A stretch of 14,881 nucleotides of DNA from CAZJQT01 sp964604415 (GTDB taxonomy: Bacteria; Patescibacteriota; Saccharimonadia; Saccharimonadales; CAZJQT01). The stretch spans positions 1 to 14,881 of the forward strand of contig CAZRYT010000014.1 of the NCBI GenBank assembly GCA_964604415.1. The letters are read 5' to 3'. This document shows positions 7,134 through 12,877 of this stretch, one piece after another. The notes beneath the pieces are model-generated. The model saw nothing but the letters and a program-made list of their open reading frames with translations. It searched no databases and was not told the DNA's origin. Every line of letters begins with the position of its first letter. Position 1 is the stretch's first letter. The position numbers and the translations under genes were made by a program.

Positions 7134-7161
7134 ATTGTAGACCTAAACTGTTCAACTACAA
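7134..7161 (-). promoter_or_regulatory. Leftward promoter from junction 1
   Basis: On the minus strand the junction reads GCTTGTGCTTGTAG. Its TTGTAG (7161-7156) lies 16 nt from TACAAT (7139-7134), upstream of the Phd-like gene. The same GCTT(A/G)TGCTTG motif forms the -35 at other junctions. Confidence 0.5.
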
Positions 7162-7164
7162 GCA

Positions 7165-7179
7165 CAAGCAATATCTTTT
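7165..7179 (+). repeat. Junction repeat copy 1, CAAGCAATATCTTTT
   Basis: The first exact copy of the 15-mer, extended on its left as AAGCA. It lies between divergent genes. Unlike later copies it is not directly followed by GCG-TATAAT; the rightward promoter is a separate consensus one downstream. Confidence 0.85.
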
Positions 7180-7185
7180 ACTACT

Positions 7186-7214
7186 TTGACAAATGGGCTT
7201 GAGTGTGGTATACT
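7186..7214 (+). promoter_or_regulatory. Consensus promoter of the 7222 gene (leaderless)
   Basis: A perfect TTGACA (7186-7191), 17-nt spacer, and TATACT (7209-7214). The -10 ends 7 nt before ATG at 7222. This is the best sigma70-type promoter in the window. Confidence 0.8.
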
Positions 7215-7221
7215 TTGATTA

Positions 7222-7902
7222 ATGAATAGGAATCTTGCTCCCCTGTTGAAAACACTTGAAGACCCTATACGGGTTGCTTTGCAAGGCTATCAAGAAGTCA
7301 GTGATAACAAATTAGAGTTTGATATAGATGAGGCAGCCATACTCGGTCTGACCCCGACCGAGTCTAACTCCGCTAGGAGCCGAACTGCGACCAAGTTTTT
7401 GGGCAAACCAATTGGTGATTTGTTTGTTATTGCTTTTAAGCCAGGCGATGGCAGTGGTAAGGAAACAAACTTCAAGTTAGAGGATTTAGTAGTCAATGGT
7501 GACTACCCTAATGTTGTAGCCGTTACACCAAGACGAAAGACTGGTACACACAGCGAAGGCCACTTAACAGTTGTCAGTAACAAACTGGATGATGTCCACG
7601 CCGATCCAGAACTGTATGATGGCACTTTTGATTTATTGGGCTTAGACGGCAAAACTGTTAAGAAAATTGGTGAGCTTGGCCAAGCTAAAACCGTGTCGGT
7701 TGATGAATTGAAACCATTCACTACCCTGACGGTCGGCAATGATGGTCGCGGCGAACGTTTTGGTGACCCTCATGCCGTCTATAACTCGCGTCCAGAACTT
7801 TTGCAGGTTTGTGCCTTTTTGGCGGTTACAGATGAGGTTTACAGAGAATATGGTGATATTCTAACTCATCTAAAACCCCACGAACCCAGACTGGCGGCCT
7901 AA
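7222..7902 (+). CDS. Unrecognised 226-aa protein, first gene of Nudix module
   Basis: I do not recognise a family. The protein is soluble and acidic, with no signal peptide or membrane helix. It looks like a mixed alpha/beta single domain: an N-terminal helix (1-20), a Ser/Arg-rich segment 'ESNSARSRTATKF' (about 47-59), beta strands around 'IGDLFVIAFKPG' and 'YPNVVAVTPRRKTGTHSEGHLTVV', and a C-terminal helical part. The conserved-looking 'PRRKTGTHSEGH' could be a phosphate- or nucleotide-binding loop, but that is speculation. It is driven by the strongest promoter in the region, leaderless, and followed after only 3 nt by a Nudix hydrolase gene, so the two are almost surely co-transcribed. 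Confidence 0.8.
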   Translation: MNRNLAPLLKTLEDPIRVALQGYQEVSDNKLEFDIDEAAILGLTPTESNSARSRTATKFLGKPIGDLFVIAFKPGDGSGKETNFKLEDLVVNGDYPNVVAVTPRRKTGTHSEGHLTVVSNKLDDVHADPELYDGTFDLLGLDGKTVKKIGELGQAKTVSVDELKPFTTLTVGNDGRGERFGDPHAVYNSRPELLQVCAFLAVTDEVYREYGDILTHLKPHEPRLAA

Positions 7903-7905
7903 GTT

Positions 7906-8349
7906 ATGACAGAACATGAGCCCTCGCAAGAAACCCTAAAAAGCCGTGGCGCCGGCGTGATTTTCCATATCAAACCGACTGATCAGTTTATGTTTTTCCT
8001 AAGGGACAATAAGCCCGGAATTTCCTGCCCCAATATGATTGATATCATCGGTGGGCATATGGATGAAGGTGAAACTCCTGAGGAAACGGCTCTTAGAGAA
8101 GTAGCTGAAGAACTAAAAGATAAAGAAACCGACGAATCCTTTATGCCTGACAAGATTGAGCATTTTAAGACCTGGGTTGATGACCGGCCTGGCGAACACA
8201 ACATCTTTGGCTGTGAGCTAGACTATGTACCTAATCTTTATACCAACGAGGGTCAAGGCTTAGTCCTGCTTGATAGAGATCAAGCGCTTTCAACCAACTT
8301 TGCTTACGGTTATATCGACGTCGTCCGCGAATATCTAGAAACCCACTAG
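7906..8349 (+). CDS. Nudix hydrolase
   Basis: A 147-residue protein with a perfect Nudix box: Gly50-x5-Glu56-x7-Arg64-Glu65-Val-x-Glu68-Glu69. These residues bind the metal that hydrolyses nucleoside diphosphates linked to another group. The preceding 'CPNMIDIIGGHMDEGET' is the usual strand leading into the box. The length is that of a single-domain housecleaning or ADP-ribose/NTP-type enzyme; the substrate cannot be assigned. It sits 3 nt after the 7222 gene, without a clear Shine-Dalgarno sequence, so translation is probably coupled. Its TAG is directly followed by a junction repeat. Confidence 0.93.
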   Translation: MTEHEPSQETLKSRGAGVIFHIKPTDQFMFFLRDNKPGISCPNMIDIIGGHMDEGETPEETALREVAEELKDKETDESFMPDKIEHFKTWVDDRPGEHNIFGCELDYVPNLYTNEGQGLVLLDRDQALSTNFAYGYIDVVREYLETH

Positions 8350-8386
8350 CACAAGCAATATCTTTTCCCTACTCCAAGCGTATAAT
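8350..8386 (+). promoter_or_regulatory. Junction 2: repeat copy plus leaderless promoter
   Basis: Immediately after the Nudix TAG comes CACAAGCAATATCTTTT (15-mer core 8352-8366), a pyrimidine-rich spacer CCCTACTCC, AAGCG and TATAAT (8381-8386). ATG follows after 7 nt at 8394. The 15-mer begins exactly 29 nt before TATAAT, as it does in junctions 4 and 7. Confidence 0.75.
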
Positions 8387-8393
8387 TGAACAG

Positions 8394-9284
8394 ATGAAAA
8401 ATGGATTTCATGAAAAGGTGTTCGGAACTGACCGTTGGGCTAACCGAGCAATTAGCCCTTTGGACTTTAAGAGTAGAGATGACCGACAAAAACCAAACGT
8501 TATCGTGCATCCTGGTTGGAGTAAGCGGCCTGAGATGTTCGCCAACTTGCTTTTTGCTTTAGCTGAAAAAGGCGTAATGCCAATAGGTGTTGATACAAGG
8601 TTTGGTTATGCCGACCGTAGACAACGTAATGGATATCACCTGGGCGTAAGAGCCACGAAATTGGCTAGCCAATCCTACCAAGTTAGTGCTGAGAATCCGT
8701 TTTTTGAACCGCAATCTGCCTGGGAAAACAGATACAGACTACGTCGTCCAACTGGATTGTTGGCGTTGTGTCTAGAGTTAGGCGTGGAGCAAGCACGACT
8801 ATTTGGCCATTCAGAAGGAGGAAGGATTACAGCCACTGTGGTGGCTGAGTCAGATGTGCTGATAGTACCAAAACTAATTGTGGCAAATGCAGTTGGCACC
8901 GGCGATAGTTCAAGAGGTACGAGGCGAATATTACGCTCAAACACACATAATAATTATGTTGTTGATGGGACTGTTGATCTAAAACAAGGATTGTTGAGTG
9001 CCGCAGAAAGCGCGGCCTATGCTACTACCCACCCCAGGCGCTTCCTTAGAGAGACTAAGGTTATCCAGGAGTCTGATATCTGGCCCCTGTTAGATGCAGC
9101 TGCTGTCCATGGTACGGCTGTGACGGTTATGCACGCCCGCAATGATCCACTCATAGAGTATGCCAGCAGTGCCAAAGCGGCTGAATCACGCCCCGGCATT
9201 AACTTTATACCGACTGAAGGCGCTCACTCAAACGTCTATAAACCTGCTCTGACTGAAGAAATTGCCGACCTTCTAACAACATAG
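8394..9284 (+). CDS. Alpha/beta hydrolase
   Basis: A 296-residue alpha/beta-hydrolase-fold protein. Visible catalytic features are an 'HPGWSKRPE' oxyanion-type turn after the first strand (39-47), the nucleophile elbow 'GHSEGG' with Ser140, an acid candidate Asp251 in 'HARNDPLIEY', and His278 in 'EGAHSNVY'. Together they form a complete Ser-Asp-His triad in the right order. A basic cap region follows strand 3 ('GYADRRQRNGYHLG'). No signal peptide, so it is cytoplasmic. The substrate (ester, amide or lipid) cannot be told. It is a single-gene module flanked by junctions 2 and 3, with a leaderless start at 8394, 7 nt after TATAAT. Confidence 0.88.
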   Translation: MKNGFHEKVFGTDRWANRAISPLDFKSRDDRQKPNVIVHPGWSKRPEMFANLLFALAEKGVMPIGVDTRFGYADRRQRNGYHLGVRATKLASQSYQVSAENPFFEPQSAWENRYRLRRPTGLLALCLELGVEQARLFGHSEGGRITATVVAESDVLIVPKLIVANAVGTGDSSRGTRRILRSNTHNNYVVDGTVDLKQGLLSAAESAAYATTHPRRFLRETKVIQESDIWPLLDAAAVHGTAVTVMHARNDPLIEYASSAKAAESRPGINFIPTEGAHSNVYKPALTEEIADLLTT

Positions 9285-9288
9285 CCGC

Positions 9289-9320
9289 AAATTCCCTCTT
9301 TCTTTACGCAGAGGTATAAT
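9289..9320 (+). promoter_or_regulatory. Junction 3: pyrimidine-type junction and leaderless promoter
   Basis: Shortly after the TAG at 9282-9284 comes CAAATTCCCTCTTTC, then a spacer and GAGGTATAAT, with TATAAT at 9315-9320 and ATG 7 nt later at 9328. This is the pyrimidine variant of the junction, lacking the CAAGCAATATCTTTT 15-mer. Confidence 0.7.
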
Positions 9321-9327
9321 TAACTCC

Positions 9328-9882
9328 ATGAGCAAGCTATTTTTGTTTATGATGATTAGTTTGGACGGCTTTTTTGAAGGGCCGGGGCACGACCTTAGCT
9401 GGCATAACGCCGATAACCAGGAATTTGCAGACTTTGCCAATGAGCAGACGGCTGGTGTGGGCGCCATAATATTCGGCCATAGAACCTATGATATGATGGC
9501 AGATTTCTGGCCTAAACCAATTGGTGAACAAGCTGACGCAACAACTGCTAGGCTCATGAACAAGGCTCCAAAATTTGTGGTTACTCATCAGGATTTCAAA
9601 CCAAAGTGGGAAAATACTGAAGTTATAAGAATCAATATCAAAGAAGAGATTCAGAAACTAAAGGCTCAAGGTGATCAGGATTTAGCCGTATATGGTAGCA
9701 ACAACCTATGTGTCAGCCTTTTGGAAATGCATTTACTGGATGAGCTCAGGATCATGGTAAATCCGGTGGTCATAGGTAAAGGCACGCCGCTTTTCCATGG
9801 CGCCAAAAACAAACTCAAGTTTAAGCTAATAGCTTCACGACAGTTCAAGTCAGGCAACGTGCTCCTGACCTATAAACCCTAA
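9328..9882 (+). CDS. Dihydrofolate reductase family protein (RibD C-terminal type)
   Basis: A 184-residue protein of the DHFR/RibD-C superfamily. It opens 'MSKLFLFMMISLDGFFEG', has the NADPH-site pattern 'IIFGHRTYDMM' (about 47-57), 'DLAVYGSNNL' (118-127, the second dinucleotide-binding loop), and the typical closing strands 'LDELRIMVNPVVIGKGTPLF' (137-156). Members of this group (YyaP/YwjB-like) are putative NADPH-dependent reductases of unknown substrate and are not the folate-pathway FolA, which they resemble only in fold. Full length, cytoplasmic, single-gene module between junctions 3 and 4, leaderless start. Confidence 0.9.
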   Translation: MSKLFLFMMISLDGFFEGPGHDLSWHNADNQEFADFANEQTAGVGAIIFGHRTYDMMADFWPKPIGEQADATTARLMNKAPKFVVTHQDFKPKWENTEVIRINIKEEIQKLKAQGDQDLAVYGSNNLCVSLLEMHLLDELRIMVNPVVIGKGTPLFHGAKNKLKFKLIASRQFKSGNVLLTYKP

Positions 9883-9883
9883 C

Positions 9884-9920
9884 CACAAGCAATATCTTTT
9901 TCTTGTCCGCTGGGTATAAT
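9884..9920 (+). promoter_or_regulatory. Junction 4: repeat copy plus leaderless promoter
   Basis: CACAAGCAATATCTTTT begins 2 nt after the stop of the reductase gene (15-mer at 9886-9900), with TATAAT at 9915-9920, again 29 nt from the start of the 15-mer. ATG at 9927 follows after 6 nt. Confidence 0.75.
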
Positions 9921-9926
9921 GTGGCT

Positions 9927-10205
9927 ATGGAAGCGTCCTCTGAAGAGTTCATGGATGATTTAAGAGTCGAGCTTCAACGAATGATGGTTAGAGCCTGTTC
10001 TCTTGGTGAAAATTGTCTACGCTGTGCAGTTTCTGTGTCGGGTTATGTAAGCACAGAAAATCCTGAAGAACTTGAGGTAATATATGATATTGGTAGAAAA
10101 GAAGGTTGCGCTTTATCGGGTGATGATTTAAGCAAAGCATTTCCCATTGCGGCCAAAACAGTCAGCAGCAATAGTGGTTTTGCATTAAGCGTTGAAGCGC
10201 TCTAA
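9927..10205 (+). CDS. Small cysteine-containing protein, paralogue of 11445 gene
   Basis: A 92-residue protein of no family I know. It shares an ordered set of residues with the protein at 11445-11738: 'EEF', 15 residues, 'CS'-x4-'C', then 'VSG', 'NPEEL', a further Cys and 'DD' (here Cys24, Cys30, Cys61, Asp66-67; an extra Cys at 33). The matched spacing indicates common ancestry. No signal peptide, so the cysteines more likely bind metal or act in redox than form disulphides. A TTG at 9903 keeps the frame open upstream, but it precedes the -10 box, so ATG 9927 is used. First gene of a two-gene module. Confidence 0.78.
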   Translation: MEASSEEFMDDLRVELQRMMVRACSLGENCLRCAVSVSGYVSTENPEELEVIYDIGRKEGCALSGDDLSKAFPIAAKTVSSNSGFALSVEAL

Positions 10206-10211
10206 TAAATT

Positions 10212-10433
10212 ATGAGCAAGGTCTTGTTAGCACAGGCAGAGTTTTCCAGTATCTGCCCTCTTGGCGGCCCACAAACTCACGAAGTGGCTTTTAGGAATGT
10301 TGTAGGCGATGGAGACATCGCTGACCTAGGGGTGGGCGATCAAAATGTGGCCTCCTTGTGCCATTTCTATAGACGAATAGGCTCATGTGTCGTGCCTGAA
10401 CCTACACCCGAACCCGAAGACCTCGAGCAATAA
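10212..10433 (+). CDS. Unrecognised 73-aa protein
   Basis: A short protein starting 6 nt after the previous stop with no visible Shine-Dalgarno sequence, so probably coupled to it. It has three cysteines ('SSICPLGG', 'ASLCHFYRRIGSC') and ends in an acidic Pro/Glu tail (PEPTPEPEDLEQ). No membrane helix. The cysteine content is shared with the gene before it, but I see no clear alignment between the two. It may be a partner of the upstream protein. Function unknown; codon use looks like its neighbours. Confidence 0.6.
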   Translation: MSKVLLAQAEFSSICPLGGPQTHEVAFRNVVGDGDIADLGVGDQNVASLCHFYRRIGSCVVPEPTPEPEDLEQ

Positions 10434-10435
10434 AA

Positions 10436-10468
10436 CCCTAAATTCCCTATTTCCTCCAAGCGTACCTT
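10436..10468 (+). promoter_or_regulatory. Junction 5: decayed pyrimidine-type junction
   Basis: CTAAATTCCCTATTTCCTCCAAGCG is followed by TACCTT (10463-10468) where TATAAT normally stands, and no start codon follows at the usual distance. Instead the next gene is on the opposite strand. The element keeps the array's + orientation, but its promoter looks degraded. Confidence 0.5.
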
Positions 10469-10479
10469 CGAACTTCCAG

Positions 10480-11094
10480 CTATGACAAGAATTCGATGGT
10501 GGTATCGAGCAACGTATGTAGCCGTTCGCTATACTCGTCCCTTGTTCTTTGCCACAGTTCCTTTACAGGCGTCGAGTGGTCATCATGGGGGAAATCGTTT
10601 TCCGAGATGTAGTGTCCGAGCTGCATAACCGAAGCAGCATATCGATATGCATCATTGCCAGATCCACCATGTCGATGCGCATATGATACTTCTAGAAGCG
10701 GTACCAGGGGCCCTATTTCTGTAGGTGGCATATAAATGCCGTATTTCTCTTGGCCTGAGATTACTGAGGACCATTGGCCCCAGTCTTCACGCTCTCGGCT
10801 ACGGCGTGCCTCATACTCGACATCACTCTTTTCCCTTGGGACAAAGCTACCCTTCAGGATAAGCAATGGTGCGTCGTTAACAACTGGTAGTACCAGTTCA
10901 TGATCGTAGGCAGTTCGATTTTCCAGGCTGCTTCCTGTATTAGTATCCAAACCATTAGCTTGCCATAGCTCCTCGAAAAATTTCACGAATTGATAAGTCG
11001 GATCAGAGTGTGTGCGCCATTCATAACACGGTATCCAGAGACCATTGCGGCCAGTTCTAATTTCTGTCCCTTTTGATTTTGTTTCAGCCCCCAT
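10480..11094 (-). CDS. Unrecognised 204-aa protein, inverted module
   Basis: A soluble, acidic protein with no family I can name. Visible parts are 'GRNGLWIPCYEWRTHSDPTYQFVKFFEELW' near the N-terminus, a charged 'EARRSREREDWGQW' stretch (about 94-107), 'VPLLEVSYAHRHGG', and a helical C-terminus ending 'ERLHTLLDTTIEFLS'. The start at 11094 has a textbook Shine-Dalgarno AAGGAGG with 7-nt spacing, unlike the leaderless genes nearby. It is one of two minus-strand modules inside an otherwise plus-strand array. Its upstream region carries junction repeat copy 6, whose minus strand reads GCTTATGGTTGTAA and may supply the -35. Confidence 0.78.
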   Translation of the reverse strand: MGAETKSKGTEIRTGRNGLWIPCYEWRTHSDPTYQFVKFFEELWQANGLDTNTGSSLENRTAYDHELVLPVVNDAPLLILKGSFVPREKSDVEYEARRSREREDWGQWSSVISGQEKYGIYMPPTEIGPLVPLLEVSYAHRHGGSGNDAYRYAASVMQLGHYISENDFPHDDHSTPVKELWQRTRDEYSERLHTLLDTTIEFLS

Positions 11095-11114
11095 AGTTCT
11101 TCCTCCTTTTTATT

Positions 11115-11161
11115 AGTCTGCTCCGCAGTTATTCAAATTACAACCATAAGCAATATCTTTT
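11115..11161 (-). promoter_or_regulatory. Junction 6: repeat copy with possible leftward promoter
   Basis: The plus strand reads TAAGCAATATCTTTT at 11147-11161, one mismatch from the 15-mer, and its last bases overlap the stop codon of the 11160-11363 gene. No TATAAT follows on the plus strand. On the minus strand GCTTATGGTTGTAA contains TTGTAA (11143-11138), 17 nt before a weak CAGACT (11120-11115), upstream of the 11094 start. Confidence 0.45.
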
Positions 11162-11363
11162 ACGCCTCTGGTGATTCGGGATCGGTAACTTTCTCTACAA
11201 CCACATATTCATGTTGCTCATGCGCATCTAGCAGTCTATACAATATACCTAGGGATGCTATTCTTTCCTCCGGTGTTATAACAGGAAATTCATCAGGAAA
11301 CTCGGTGTCAACTGGCTTGCCGTCCTGCCACTTTTCGCCTTCAAAACTATCTGATGTAGACAT
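11160..11363 (-). CDS. Unrecognised 67-aa acidic protein
   Basis: A small acidic protein, 'MSTSDSFEGEKWQDGKPVDTEFPDEFPVITPEERIASLGILYRLLDAHEQHEYVVVEK...', with an unstructured-looking N-terminal half and one amphipathic helix (about 31-48). No known family. It is expressed from a TATAAA box 8 nt before the ATG with TTGCAG 16 nt further upstream; that -35 is the left arm of junction repeat copy 7. Its stop codon is embedded in repeat copy 6, so the gene is bounded by a repeat on each side, like a discrete cassette. The promoter and clean boundaries support it being real despite its size. Confidence 0.6.
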   Translation of the reverse strand: MSTSDSFEGEKWQDGKPVDTEFPDEFPVITPEERIASLGILYRLLDAHEQHEYVVVEKVTDPESPEA

Positions 11364-11371
11364 ATTTGCTA

Positions 11372-11399
11372 TTTATACACTTAGTTTTTAGAACTGCAA
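11372..11399 (-). promoter_or_regulatory. Leftward promoter from junction 7
   Basis: On the minus strand GTGCTTGCAG supplies TTGCAG (11399-11394), 16 nt from TATAAA (11377-11372), which lies 8 nt before ATG at 11363. It is the mirror partner of the rightward promoter in the same junction. Confidence 0.6.
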
Positions 11400-11402
11400 G
11401 CA

Positions 11403-11437
11403 CAAGCAATATCTTTTCCCTCCCCCAGGCGTATAAT
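11403..11437 (+). promoter_or_regulatory. Junction 7: repeat copy plus rightward leaderless promoter
   Basis: The 15-mer CAAGCAATATCTTTT (11403-11417) is followed by CCCTCCCCCAGGCG and TATAAT (11432-11437); ATG comes 7 nt later at 11445. With the leftward promoter at 11372-11399 this junction is a complete bidirectional promoter, and the most intact copy in the array. Confidence 0.78.
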
Positions 11438-11444
11438 CAGAAAA

Positions 11445-11738
11445 ATGGGAAGAGAAAAAGCCGTGTCGAACGAAGAGTTTAATACTCTGTTTGCGCACAA
11501 TATATATGATCTGGCTAGAGCCCGTTGTTCTTTTAAGTCAGGCTGCTACCTGGAAGGTGTTGAGGTAGTGAGCGGACCAACTTCCGAGGAACCAGAAGGT
11601 CTAGCTTGTATCCCTACTTCAACTTGTAACAATGCTTGTGGACTCGATGATGCAGGCTTTGAAGAAGTGTGTTATGAAGCTGGCAACAATACGTTGATAG
11701 ACCTAGGGCTTATTGCTGACATCGAACTGCTCCAATAA
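11445..11738 (+). CDS. Small cysteine-rich protein, paralogue of 9927 gene
   Basis: A 97-residue protein with six cysteines (28, 34, 55, 61, 65, 76). It aligns with the 9927 product through 'EEF' (10-12), 15 residues, 'CS' (28-29), Cys34, 'VSG' (42-44), 'EEPEGL' (48-53), a central Cys65 and 'DD' (68-69). The Cys spacing after EEF is identical in both. This copy adds a CIPTSTCNNAC cluster, so it may hold a larger metal site or disulphide set. No signal peptide or membrane helix. Start at 11445 is leaderless after TATAAT. Single-gene module between junctions 7 and 8. Family unknown to me. Confidence 0.78.
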   Translation: MGREKAVSNEEFNTLFAHNIYDLARARCSFKSGCYLEGVEVVSGPTSEEPEGLACIPTSTCNNACGLDDAGFEEVCYEAGNNTLIDLGLIADIELLQ

Positions 11739-11740
11739 CC

Positions 11741-11770
11741 CCAAACTCCCTCTTCCCGCTGGTGCTTGCA
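11741..11770 (+). promoter_or_regulatory. Junction 8: pyrimidine tract plus GCTTATGCTTGCA-like motif
   Basis: After the TAA comes CAAACTCCCTCTTCCC, then GCTGGTGCTTGCA (11758-11770), the degenerate counterpart of the -35 motif at junctions 9 and 10. No convincing -10 box is seen 16-18 nt downstream, so promoter function here is uncertain. Confidence 0.5.
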
Positions 11771-11815
11771 AAAACCCGTGAAAAGAGTAGTTTTAGAACA
11801 TAAATTGGAGTAATT

Positions 11816-12151
11816 ATGGATCTTAAAGGACGTAATAGTATTAATGATGCTCTAGAAGTTGAGTTAAAAATAGCTGATCAACCATGTCAATTTAGTATAA
11901 AGCCGTCTGAATGGGAGCTTGTAGGTGGCGAGGAAGCAACTTCGGGTGCTGAAGAAAATGTTAGATTCCTTGATATATACACTCATGCGGAGCCAAGTCG
12001 GGTGCTCCAAGCTTTAAAAGAAGCACAGTTGTTAGAAGGGAGCGTAGTTCTTTCTAAAAAAGTACCATCCGCATTCCCTGTACTTAGACTGTTGGGTATC
12101 ACTAGTGGTAGTTCAACTGTGCTTACCTTCGAGGACATAGCTCAAGAATAG
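11816..12151 (+). CDS. Unrecognised 111-aa protein
   Basis: An acidic soluble protein without a family I recognise. The N-terminal half looks like a beta domain ('ALEVELKIADQPCQFSIKPSEWELVGGEE'), followed by a helix ('PSRVLQALKEAQLL') and further strands ('GSVVLSKK', 'PVLRLLGITSGSSTVLTFEDI'). GGAG stands 7 nt before ATG at 11816, so translation is Shine-Dalgarno dependent, unlike most neighbours, and about 75 nt of upstream sequence separates it from the previous gene. It forms a single-gene module between junctions 8 and 9. Confidence 0.75.
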   Translation: MDLKGRNSINDALEVELKIADQPCQFSIKPSEWELVGGEEATSGAEENVRFLDIYTHAEPSRVLQALKEAQLLEGSVVLSKKVPSAFPVLRLLGITSGSSTVLTFEDIAQE

Positions 12152-12154
12152 CCA

Positions 12155-12208
12155 GATTCCCTCTTTTCTCCGCTTATGCTTGCATATTGAGCTTTGCGGA
12201 TCGATACT
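12155..12208 (+). promoter_or_regulatory. Junction 9: pyrimidine tract and TTGCAT/GATACT promoter
   Basis: AGATTCCCTCTTTTCTCC is followed by GCTTATGCTTGCAT (12172-12185). Its TTGCAT (12180-12185) lies 17 nt from GATACT (12203-12208). The transcript would start near 12215 and carry AAAGGAG at 12215-12221, 7 nt before ATG at 12229. Confidence 0.68.
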
Positions 12209-12228
12209 ACGAACAAAGGAGTTTTCTT

Positions 12229-12774
12229 ATGTCGAAGGGCCCAGAAGCTAGAACAATAGAACGATTGACCCAGAGGTTCAACAAGTTTGATGATGCTCGA
12301 GAACTCGGCTCCGCCTTTTTAACACTTTTTGAACAAGCGGAAGCCAAAAAAGAAATGGCAGAAGATATACTCCATAGTCTAGCCATAGAAGTACCGGACG
12401 GCTACCGGGCAGTTGCCCACGCCCCGCGCGGAGGTTGGCTGGAAGTTGAGCATTGGGTTGGTCTATATGATGGCTTGGCCGCACCAATTCGGTGGAGTCC
12501 TGGTATTACAGAATGGGCCATGTGGCGGCTCCGCAACGGACGAGTCAGGCGCTTTTTTGTTGGGCAATTGATTGAGGGCAAGAGTCTTGATACGACGGCG
12601 GTGCCTACTGGGTACATCTATGACGCTACAGACATTAGAGATAGTGAGTTTCGGGCGATCCTAACCCCTGAAGTAACTGTAGAATTTATGACAGATGAAG
12701 AAGTTCAAGAACGCTTTGTTGCACCGAAGCTTCCCTATGAGCGCCGTCAAAGGCAACATGAACACGCCCGTTAA
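12229..12774 (+). CDS. Unrecognised 181-aa protein
   Basis: No family recognised. The first 50 residues are helical and charged ('RTIERLTQRFNKFDDARELGSAFLTLFEQAEAKKEMAEDIL'). The middle is Trp- and Gly-rich ('GGWLEVEHWVGLYDGLAAPIRWSPGITEWAMWRLRNGRVRRFF', about 74-116) and suggests a compact beta domain, and the end is very basic/polar (PYERRQRQHEHAR). The frame stays open to a TTG at 12187, but that lies inside the promoter; AAAGGAG fixes ATG 12229. Soluble, single-gene module between junctions 9 and 10. Confidence 0.78.
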   Translation: MSKGPEARTIERLTQRFNKFDDARELGSAFLTLFEQAEAKKEMAEDILHSLAIEVPDGYRAVAHAPRGGWLEVEHWVGLYDGLAAPIRWSPGITEWAMWRLRNGRVRRFFVGQLIEGKSLDTTAVPTGYIYDATDIRDSEFRAILTPEVTVEFMTDEEVQERFVAPKLPYERRQRQHEHAR

Positions 12775-12794
12775 GTGGCAAGAACCGGCCTGCG

Positions 12795-12819
12795 CTTTCT
12801 CCTCCCCCGAGCGTATATT
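12795..12819 (+). promoter_or_regulatory. Junction 10a: orphan leaderless-type promoter
   Basis: TTTCTCCTCCCCCGAGCG followed by TATATT (12814-12819) and CTGAAAA repeats the layout of junction 7, where TATAAT and CAGAAAA precede an ATG. Here the start codon position reads ACA, and no reading frame begins. It looks like a promoter whose gene has been lost or replaced. Confidence 0.5.
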
Positions 12820-12834
12820 CTGAAAAACAGAGTT

Positions 12835-12870
12835 GCTTATGCTTGCATGTTTTTAGGGGTCAGATACAAT
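12835..12870 (+). promoter_or_regulatory. Junction 10b: promoter of the nucleotidyltransferase gene
   Basis: GCTTATGCTTGCAT (12835-12848) is an exact copy of the junction 9 motif. TTGCAT (12843-12848) is 16 nt from TACAAT (12865-12870). ATG at 12878 follows the -10 by 7 nt, and a nearer ATG at 12872 follows by 1 nt. Confidence 0.65.
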
Positions 12871-12877
12871 TATGCCA

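Noticed and set aside
9903..9926. Upstream TTG start for the 9927 gene
   Set aside because: It lies before the -10 box and would not be on the transcript.
12187..12228. Upstream TTG start for the 12229 gene
   Set aside because: It overlaps the promoter spacer and -10; AAAGGAG at 12215-12221 points to ATG 12229.
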